Shown: positions 55,310 to 64,000 of the stretch, piece by piece
How positions within the stretch are numbered: position 1 is the first letter of the stretch
Layout: each line of letters starts with the position of its first letter
Origin: Apostichopus japonicus
Lineage: Eukaryota > Echinodermata > Holothuroidea > Aspidochirotida > Stichopodidae
Direction of reading: 5' to 3'
Assembly (NCBI RefSeq): GCF_037975245.1
Contig: NC_092567.1
Span: 24,208,376-24,272,375 of the forward strand
Length of the DNA stretch: 64,000 nt
Position numbers and translations under genes: made by a program
Notes under the pieces: generated by a model
Told to the model about the DNA's origin: nothing
The model's database searches: none
What the model saw: only the letters and a program-made list of their open reading frames with translations

Positions 55310-55726
55310 TTACTCTAGTTTGATCTCTAGAGTAAGGCAAAATATGTCACCAAAAACAGAATTAGTATTGTTCGATATTTTTTTAAAGAGTGCAGATTTA
55401 GCAGCGAAGTCTGGAAAATGGATTGGGGGGGATAAACATGATTAATTTCCACTTTTTCTATATTAAAATATAGTCTTTATGCAGATATTTTGTTCAGTTT
55501 CATGATAGTTTATTAGCCACCAGCTCTATCACATAGCGGGTAATTATTGAATACTTCTATCGACGTTAGAAAGCTGCAAATTCAATAAGTCCAGACACGT
55601 AGCCAGCCTTAGTAGTGTGAGCGGGCTAAACCAAATATTTGTCTCTATTTTAAGAGTTAGAGAAATTAAGGTATAATTTACGGATGTTTTGATGACTTTT
55701 ATGTCACGATATAGAATGGCTCAGTG

Positions 55727-55760
55727 GGGTGGGAGGGGAGGGGAGGGGAGGGGAGGGAGA
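55727..55760 (+). repeat. GGGGA tandem repeat with G-quadruplex potential
   Basis: GGGGTGGGAGGGGA continues as repeated GGGGA, giving at least six G-tracts of three or more separated by single bases. Confidence 0.8.
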
Positions 55761-56976
55761 TGGTATGTCATCCAGGTCCCCTTATATCAAGGGCCCCTAA
55801 GTGTTAACTATTTATAACTGCCATTTATGCACATGCATGCATATTAGAATGAGTCTATACCTAAATGGCTATGCCGTTATCTGTTGTATTTAACTTAAAC
55901 CTGTTTTCCAGATGAAAAAAAAAACAACCACATATAACTGTCCATATTCAATACCAGATCTTTAATGTTACCTTTTCTCTAATTTATACATTTCTGGCTT
56001 GGCTCAAGTGGGGTTAGATCGAGTAAGGGTGAATGACCCCATGCTCCCTTGAACCACGGCCCCTGAAACCCTAGCTACGACAATAATGCAATAGCATAAT
56101 GATATATATGGACTAAACTCTCAAGTAAGATATTATAAATGGCATCACTATTGGATCCAAATTTTAGGATTCCAATAAATCAAATAAAAAACATTCTGAA
56201 AGTATTCATAAGATTCTCAAATTCTCCATGTCGTTTCCAGACATAAGAGTAGGATTCTATCCAACGTTTAAATTGCGTTTAAATTAACGAAAATGCTTTG
56301 ATGGTGGCAGTGAAATTTGTGCTGCATGCTTACATTAGTGACCATTATCAGACTCAGTTGTAGCATATTTTGTGTACAATACTGATGGTCTTTACTTAAG
56401 CTTCCCTTTGTCTGCAGTTTAAGATTACCTTCGACGTAACATTCGAACGGTAAATGAACACTGTTAGCTCGTGTCATAAGAAAAAAATAGCCTAAAGCTA
56501 TATGAAAAAATCAAATTGCCTGGAAAGTGTTTTTTTGTTTGTTGCTGTTTTGAGTGTGAGGTGTAGACTTGTATAAATTTGGACATTTTTCAAAATAAAG
56601 AGAGATAATCCTACTTGGAAAAATGTCTATGCATTTTCTCGAAGGGCATTTCATTATGAGGGGGCGATAGGCAGGGAGGGGGGGTGGGTGGAGTGAGACA
56701 TATGACTTTGATGTGAGGTAGTCAACCACATATTAGATACAAGGTCTCCCGACAAATGGATCTGCTATGCATTCCGTCAAACAAATTCAATTATTTGAAT
56801 GAATTCCAAAATTAAACCACTTTGTTAATTACACATAATTATATTTTTTCAACAACAAGGCACTGCTTAATAAAAAATGTTTATAAATCTTTTAGCAAAC
56901 GACACTTTACTATTTTAACTCTGAAAAAACGGCTATTCTTTGATTACACAAAACGGGCACTTCTTAATTATGAATT

Positions 56977-57127
56977 GTGGGGCTGGGTGTTGATGGGTGG
57001 GTGTGTGGGGGTTGGGGCAGGGGGTAGGGGGTGTGGGGGTAGGGGGTGTGGGGGTAGGGGGTGTGGGGGTAGGGGTGGGGTAGGGAGTAGGGGTCGGGGT
57101 AGGGAGTAGGGGGTTGGGGTTGTGGGT
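56977..57127 (+). repeat. 150-bp G-rich minisatellite, strong G-quadruplex potential
   Basis: Tandem GGGGGTAGGGGGTGT units (about 16 bp) change into GGGGTAGGGAGTAG units. There are over 20 G-tracts of three to five with one- to three-base spacers on the plus strand. Pro-rich or Gly-rich frames here are artefacts. Confidence 0.92.
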
Positions 57128-58967
57128 GGATACTTTTCTTTGATTTGTGACCTGCCGTCGTAATCATGTGACCTTTTCAATCTTTGGATCCTTTCAAGTT
57201 AATTGAAATGAAACAAAAGAAGGAAACATAATTAAAACAAAAAATATATAATGGTCTGTCATTAAACTCTACATTTATTGTCGCCATTGTGATACAAAGT
57301 AAACGGATGGCTATTACTTTAAACACCACCACTTCTTAAATTTGGCAATAAGTGACAAGACGGGGAGTAAGTCTTTCTGGATGGGGGTTACGGTTTATAC
57401 CCTCTTGACAAATGGCTTAGGCTCTAAATGTTGTTTTGTTTTTAACAAACAGTATTGCACTTTTACCTACCCCGATATTTCACGATCTTAACTAATAATT
57501 TAGCTAAAGATAGTTCATCTAATAACCAAGAAAGAAATAAAAAAAAAAAAATTGAAAGAATTGCTACAAGAATTTAATACATTTCTAACAATCGACAGGA
57601 GGTAAACAGACCTACATATTTTATATTTAATACGGTATACATAAATTACTGAACGCGAATACGATATTATGTGCATAAACAGATGTGTATACATAGCTAT
57701 ACACTGTGTATGCATACACAGCATACACATATAGATAAATGGTCAACTTATCACAATTGGTTGTTTATTATCTTACAAAATATAATATTATGTTTTGTAT
57801 AGTGGCATAGATGGAAGATGTTATCAATGTCACTTTTCAACATTTATGAACTTCGTTTTCATCCCCCCGTATCTCTCATTTTTGAATTACAACGTGTTAA
57901 GTGTTCTCATTTGACCTCTGACTTCATTTCATCGTCATTCGAACATTACCGATGTCAGGGGGATCTATGAGTTATTCTATATACCTAATTGGAGTAACGG
58001 CGTGCTTAGATTAATTGTGTTTCCAGGGATGTCACAACCATGGTCGTGATGGAGGGGAGGGGCAGGGGGAGTGGAGGGTTGGGAGTAGGGTTCCATGGTG
58101 GTACTGTATACGTAAACAGCCACAGTAATGCTTTTAGTATAATTTTTTTGTCTAACATTTTTGGCTTGTGTTAAACTTTTCTCACAGCAGGAATGTATTG
58201 GCTCTGTGTGGTGATAGGGGCCCGGGGGGTCCATGCCGTAGCTATTGCACAAGTTTTAGTATTTCTGTGGGATATAATTGTATACATGTAGTCAGAACAC
58301 AAGTAATAGTAATGAGCGGATTTGTTTACGAAACTCAAACAATAAATAATAACAATAAATAATAAAGCATAAATGAATCGTATAAACACGTACGTAACCA
58401 CCATGATAAAACGTTAAGAACAAGTTAAAACGGTAAGGAACCAAAAAACCCGATCGACCTCACAACAATGACCCCGTAACACCAAAACGGATCCCATTGG
58501 TAGCTTCTATCATCCATATTCATAGACGCAACCACGTGACATTGTTATCATGAGACATCCGATGCCTTACCCACAACGAAACACCTTATACCTCCCATTT
58601 GTCTAAGTAAAGACAAATTCCACCCTATTTTCTCTGTATATCCAACCCTTAATCTCTGGAATCCCTGCAAAGCTCTCTTTGAATCTTGAGGCATAGTATT
58701 TTGGAAGGTAGAAAACTAAGATTATTATTTTTTTTTTGTGCGAACCTTAGTTCTTAAGACCACGTGCATCATGTGAATGATCCAGTTGTACTACAGAGGT
58801 GAAATATTTATAAGCAAGTACATTCACCAAGCCAATATTTTGCTTCAGATTTTTACGCTTGGAAGTTGCTATCGTTTGATGATGATGATGATTATTATAA
58901 TTGTTTTTTAATTATATATGATTCTTTTTTATGCTGGAAGATAAAACGTAGAGTGTAACAACGCCCT

Positions 58968-59097
58968 TTATCGACGACCAGCTTCCCCGAGAAGCTGCGA
59001 CATCATACGGTAGGCGAGCATTTGGTTCATGTAGGCGGCGCGGCTCTGCGAAACATCATTTTGAGACAAATTTCTTTTGTCCATTGTATCTGCACTC
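58968..59097 (-). CDS. Neuropeptide precursor, peptide 2 exon
   Basis: Acceptor TTGTCATCAG. It encodes SADTMDKR, then [18 protein letters not shown] and [16 protein letters not shown], then TAA. C-terminal G-R-R directly before the stop is a standard amidation and processing signal. The methionine- and leucine-rich second half would form an amphipathic helix. Confidence 0.83.
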
Positions 59098-59445
59098 CTG
59101 ATGACAAAGAAAATACCAAAAACAGAAATTGTAAATATGGAGCAGAAAAGTTCCATACAGTGTGAAATCTTCGAGCCTTAACCAGGATTCTAACCGGCAC
59201 TTCTCTCTCTCTCATTCAATATATATATTGGCTACTCTTGATATGAATCAAACCTGACCTAATTTGTAGATCCCCTTTTCATTTCCAGTACCTCAAAATA
59301 AACCAGCGGTACGGCTCTAGTTGCAATTAAAACGCAAGCTGTACATTATTACTCTCGATCCTGTAGCATAACCAGAAGTGAACACCATTAAGATCGTTAC
59401 ACCCCCCCCCCTTAAAAAAAATGTCTCCTTGATGAAGGATCGAGG

Positions 59446-59532
<87 letters not shown>

Positions 59533-62414
59533 AACATTAAAATGACTCACAGGACGAGAGTACTTACATGGCGTCACGTTTCTGTCCATATTCGAGGGCG
59601 TTTCGTTGTCTGTTAAGAAAAGCCTTGTTTCTGGCGAATTGCGAGATATGTGGTCCTCTAAGCTGTGCAAAGTCGTTATCGCTTATTCTTTTAACACTAG
59701 AAGAAAAGAAGAGAGAGCAAGATAACAGTTAAATCTTTTAGTATATACAAACCATGGCGTGCGTTTAGTGTTATTTAAAGCTGCTTGGCTTAATAAAGAG
59801 GTTTCAGAAAATGGTAGTTTCTTGTCAAAGGAAGGGCACTTTTCGATCTATTTCAATTAATTGTGGGGTAATATCGCTGCATCGTGCTTTTAAAGAAGCT
59901 ATATAACTTTACAGTAAGTAATCACATAACACTTTGGTATGATGAGAAGCAAAACTCTGCCTAATAAAATCTGCGCCTTTTTTTATATAATTTTTTGTTT
60001 TTATAAGGAGTACTAAATATCACTAGTGTAAAGCTTGCATATATTAAGTTCATGATGAGAACAGAAGGAGGAAAATACCAAATCCGAATTGGTTGGATAA
60101 CATTTCTCTGTTGATAGTTTCAAGATTAAATATAATGGATTGAATTGGTCAAATCAGCGGCGGTACCACGTATATATCTGGGGAAGGGTGGGTGGGGGAG
60201 GGGGAGGGGGTTTGAGCAGGTTCAGCCGTAACGCACAGCACATAACATACTATGCGGTACAAACTAGACATTGTTTTGAAAGTTGAAAAATGTAGCACCT
60301 TTTGCATATAAGCACCCCTCCATTTTTACCCAATTTCTCAAAGGGGGAAAAGTATTTAATAGGGAAGCGTACTACGGGAAATGGGATATTGCGCCACTGG
60401 GTGAAGACAATCGGCGAGGGGGTGCTTATATCTTCAAACAGGCGTTTATTTATAGCCGATTGACTGCAAACACAGATCTGTTCGTTACTGATTGGAGTGT
60501 CTGTTCACAATTATGTGTGTGTGAATAGTATACTCGTCGTACTAAGAGCGACATTAAATGATCAGATCAAAGATTAATGGCAGCTTAAAGCGAGCGTATA
60601 CCTATAAATAGGTATATGCCATGGTTAATAATCAAGATATTACGTTCCGTAACATTAGCTATTCTCTGTGTAATAAGAGTATCTCTAAATTCCTAAACAG
60701 TAAAGAAATGATAAATTTGTGACATTTCATAATTATGGATTGGTAAATTTGTCGACCATGTGACCAAAAAAATAATAAGGTTACCTTATTAGTTGCAACT
60801 TAAAACCTGCGTATACCTATATATAGGTATATGTCATGGTTAATAATCAGGATATAACGTTCCGTAACATTAGCTCTAAATATCTCTAAATTATTATCTT
60901 TAAATTCCTAAACAGTAAAGAAATGACAAATTTGTGACATTTCATAATTATGGATTGGTAAATTTGTCGACCATGTGACCAAAAAACAATAAGGTTACCT
61001 TATTAGTTGCAACTTAAAACCTGCGTATACCTATAAATAGGTATATGTCACGGTTAATAATCAGGATTCCGTAACATTAGCTCTTCTCTCTGTAATAAGA
61101 GTATCTCTAAATTCCTATACAGTGAAGAAATGACAAAATTTGTCCCAATAATATGCAAATAGATTGTCTTCGCGATCAAGCAGTGAACCCCCTGTAGGCA
61201 TCTATCATTTTATCTTTTCTGCAAACTATGCAGAGAGGAATTAGCATATTTATATGACATTTCAATATAAGCAAGCAGTTTGCTCTGAACACAGAATAGA
61301 AGCGAACACCGTACGAATCGTCTTTTAGCTAATGTTGACCTAAACTCTCCTATTTTGTATATTTTTGGCGAAAGGAAATGTCTTTTGCTTTTGTATAAGT
61401 TTTTTTTTACATTGACAGAACTGAAAAGGGTTTCTCGAGTTGTCATAAATAGTTTTTACAAATCGAATATGATTCTGAATATTAACCTGATAGTATGGTT
61501 TGGTAAAATTGTCGACGAATTGTATTTTTTTTTTTACCATAATCGATATATTTTCAGGAAATACAACCAAAGTTAGACATTTTGAAATATAATATTTTCT
61601 GGTGTATATATTATTTATTATTAATTACTTGCCAGCAATTATTTTCTATACCAATTTTCGAATGAAATGGTTTGGATTAAAGACAGTCACATGAGGTTAC
61701 ATGAAGGTTTTAAATCGGATGACTTTAGGCACAACACGTATTTTGATATGTTATAGATCACTGCTTCTGTCTAGGTTGTACTTTCTCACAACTTTTATTT
61801 TTTCCGAGAAATGGCCCTTTAAACATGTAAGGCTCATGAATTAAAGTGACTGAATTGTATAGTCTAATATACAGACAATGAGATCAGTTCCTCAGATGCA
61901 ACACAAAACTCAAGAACGGAAAAAAAGAATATTATGATTGGCCTCAAATAACATGCTTATTATGCATTACACATGTTTTTCAAGGAATAAATGGTGTGAA
62001 ATGTCACCCAAGGGGTAATTTACATGAAGTTAAAAGAACGTGTTTGTTTGAGTTCGTATAGAATATATATATAACAATTAAAACATGTAGGACTTCATTA
62101 TACAACCTGCGTCATTATGAATTTATCCTTAAAAGAGAATACCAGAGATTTATCATATTTTAAAAGTTGGAATATGGAAACATAATTATCGCCTAATTTC
62201 TTTTCGATTTGTTTTTAAAGAAACAATATCAGGATTGAAATCCTGCACAAAGCCTCCCTTTTAGCGGGTACTATCGGGACAATCAGAAACAAAGATACAC
62301 GGGCGTCTCTATATACTTTTTTTTTTTAGCTAAAAGCGATTAACTTACTATTCATTTACGTCATCCAGTAAGTCTAAATCTGTATATTGTTCTTCTTGTG
62401 TCATATCTGAAAGT
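58968..62414 (-). CDS. Neuropeptide precursor with two related peptides, 5' end unresolved
   Basis: Minus-strand exons at 62349-62414, 59568-59696 and 58968-59097 join in frame with GT-AG junctions. The product is an acidic spacer, then VKR, peptide 1 (35 residues, [16 protein letters not shown] through NALEYGQ), KR, a short spacer, DKR and peptide 2 (31 residues, [17 protein letters not shown] through MMSQLLGEA). GRR and a stop follow. KR sites are prohormone-convertase sites and the final G-R-R would leave an amidated alanine. The peptides align as S-x-N-D-x-x-Q-x-R-x5-Q, so they look like internal duplicates. The signal-peptide exon was not found; a 19-bp candidate exon lies at 63185-63203. 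Long amidated helical peptides of this kind are typical ligands of class B receptors (PDF-, CRH- or secretin/PACAP-type). I favour PDF-type but cannot settle it. Confidence 0.78.
59449..59533. repeat. (AT)n microsatellite in a neuropeptide gene intron
   Basis: About 80 bp of TATATA between the exons of peptides 1 and 2, about 35 bp downstream of the peptide 1 donor on the minus strand. Confidence 0.95.
59568..59696 (-). CDS. Neuropeptide precursor, peptide 1 exon
   Basis: Acceptor TTTTCTTCTAG, donor CAT|GTAAGT. It encodes VKR, then [20 protein letters not shown] and [15 protein letters not shown], then KRDA. The first peptide has no glycine directly before the dibasic site, so it would end as a free acid unless it is trimmed back to the G of EYG. 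129 bp. Confidence 0.8.
60580..61140. repeat. 215-bp tandem repeat, about 2.6 copies, with a palindrome
   Basis: GCGTATACCTAT starts at 60594, 60809 and 61023. Copies share GGTTAATAATCA, TTCCGTAACATTAGCT, AAATTCCTAAACAGT and TTTGTCGACCATGTGACC. Each unit carries the near-perfect palindrome TATACCTATAAATAGGTATA. It lies in the 2.65-kb neuropeptide intron. Non-coding. Confidence 0.9.
62349..62414 (-). CDS. Neuropeptide precursor, acidic spacer exon
   Basis: Acceptor CTTTTGTAG, donor GAATA|GTAAGT. It encodes [19 protein letters not shown] then NE and a split Tyr. The acidic composition is usual for spacers between signal peptide and first active peptide. 66 bp. Confidence 0.7.
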
Positions 62415-64000
62415 CTACAAAAGAACCAGAAAAAAGGGAAACATAAGAATTAAAGGGGTCTTCCAGTGGCGGATAATGTAACACGTTATATTACTTTACA
62501 AGAGAGAAGGAAAAAATGTATCCCAAACTGTTAGTTAAAAACTACATCTTGCCCGAGGCTAACTAAAGATATAGTTGATTGAATGTTAGTTAGATATTTT
62601 AACTATTTTAACATTTTACCAAATAAATCCTTTCTAACTCCAGTAAATGGATCACAATATATATGGTACGTGACGTCATCATGACAGACTTTCTTCAAGA
62701 GCTTTTTCTTTCTTATATAATAAAATTGCTGTTGATTTTTCATTGAACTATGACGTAATTGGGAGTGTTTGATTAGTTGCGCCAATGTTCTCTATATTTA
62801 GAATTTGCAACTTGATTGTAAGGATATTTGTCTTCCTCAGAAGATAAATGATTCAAATATTATTCCGAAAAAACAAAACCATTTTCAGTTTAATTGTCAG
62901 GATGAGTTTTGACATCATTCATTCTGCTCTTTGCCAGACGTATTCTAAAATATTGTCGTGTTTTGACAAATTCATATTTGCGCGGTTCACGGTAGATAGA
63001 CTTTCGACCTGTACGGGTTTCCTTTATCCATTTACCTAAAATGACCTGGGTAATGACATGTATCAATGGACTATATTGCAATATAAACTAGCAAATTTGA
63101 CTTTACAGCCTCATAAAACTAATTGCAACCACACCCTTCCATCCCTACCTGCTCCACACCCCTCCCCCCCCCTCCCTAATTTACCTTCTCGCGGAATTGG
63201 TATCTGTAGATCCACGTCAATCATATTTTAGACGACCAAAACTTAACCGAGCTAATCAAGTTATTTACGACTAGTATATATGATATTTGCATATTTGTTG
63301 TTGGAATAGTTGAGTGTTTACAGAGACGTTGCTAAGCACATCATAAAGTATGCTACTTTTCAGTTACTTAGAGAAATAGAAATGCAATTATATGAATTCT
63401 ATTTTTCGCTGACCTATACTCGACATTTACTGTTATATCAATAGCTAATGATCATGATCCTAAAACAATATTTAAACTTTGTCCTCTGACTGCACAAGTA
63501 AGTCAGCGTTTATGTCAGTCAATGTGTTTGTCAGTTGGTAAGTGAGTGAAAGAGGAATGATTGCATCAGGTTGCGTCGGCATGACGTCATCAATGATATG
63601 TGAAAGCTACCAAGGAATGCAACACAACAGAAAAACAACAATAACTAAACAACACTTGTATTGTATTCGTATCGATGTTCAATATAAGGCGCTCACCAAA
63701 CAATTGACTATTGTTTAAACGTGTATATACCAAGGTTTTATGTAATACAACTGTCGAAACTAATAAAAGAGATCTGACTTTTTATCCTTTTTAGAAAGCG
63801 TACACAGGACTGACTTCATGAGAATAAGGTTGGCTGGGGTTCGGATAGGGTCGGGTGAATTGGGTATGTGGAGTGGGAGAATTTTTATTCTTTTCTTAGA
63901 ATACAAATACAAGTCATCTTAAAACTTCTTGGAGTTCCTAGCGTTTATACTCTGGTGTTAAGTTGGGCAATTTTTCAAAAACTAAAAAGTGGTATTGATA
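62415..64000. other. Upstream of the neuropeptide exons, no further gene recognised
   Basis: This should contain or precede the missing signal-peptide exon. Apart from the micro-exon candidate I found no hydrophobic Met-starting exon with a proper donor on the minus strand. The exon may lie beyond the window. Confidence 0.45.
63185..63203 (-). CDS. Candidate upstream micro-exon of the neuropeptide precursor
   Basis: Bounded by TCTACAG on the acceptor side and AAG|GTAAAT on the donor side. The 19 bp would read (x)TNSAR and join in frame to RLSDMTQ of the next exon. Very short, so this could be chance. Confidence 0.25.

Noticed and set aside
55590-56080. Possible hAT element from CAGACACGTAGCCAG to CCTAGCTACG
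   Set aside because: The two ends are not proper inverted repeats and no 8-bp duplication was found.
63195-63225. ATGATTGACGTGG as the start codon of the neuropeptide precursor
   Set aside because: That frame does not join in phase with the next exon at 62414 and encodes no hydrophobic leader.

Overview
This is a window of an animal genome, most likely an echinoderm (a sea cucumber is my best guess; that is inference). It is AT-rich and gene-poor, with GT-AG introns, long (AT)n tracts, tandem satellites and many short non-autonomous DNA transposons. The palindrome TAGGCCTA occurs at least 11 times. There are no bacterial-style operons, CRISPR arrays or prophages.

Three genes can be read exon by exon. 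(1) Minus strand, 15600-33649: a complete Amt-family ammonium transporter, 10 shared exons plus two alternative homologous first exons, giving products of 476 or 470 aa. (2) Plus strand, 42081-47044: a secreted or ER-lumenal JmjC/cupin-type 2-oxoglutarate oxygenase in four exons, with an unusual last splice donor. (3) Minus strand, 58968-62414 (5' end unresolved): a neuropeptide precursor with two related peptides between dibasic sites, the second with a C-terminal amidation signal. The transporter and the JmjC gene diverge across about 8.4 kb. The JmjC gene and the neuropeptide gene converge across about 11 kb. Nothing suggests the three work in one pathway.

Layout. 1-411: end of a hAT-like element. 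2844-6335: a satellite in which a 24-bp unit, present once in each 98-bp repeat on the left, has expanded to about 120 copies. 7837-9400: small DNA transposons. 11278-11906: a 21-bp minisatellite. 15071-15133: the 5' domain of U2 snRNA. 15600-33649: the transporter, its introns full of MITEs and simple repeats. 33650-42080: a SINE and three hAT MITEs. 42081-47570: the JmjC gene. 47570-58967: mostly empty apart from a nested transposon (51413-52637), (AT)n tracts and G-rich blocks. 58968-64000: the neuropeptide gene, with a 215-bp tandem repeat in an intron.

The most notable points are the two-peptide precursor, the twin first exons of the transporter, the nested satellite, and a roughly 100-bp internal block shared by six hAT-like elements whose ends belong to different families. 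Seven of those elements have perfect 8-bp target duplications that fix their ends exactly.
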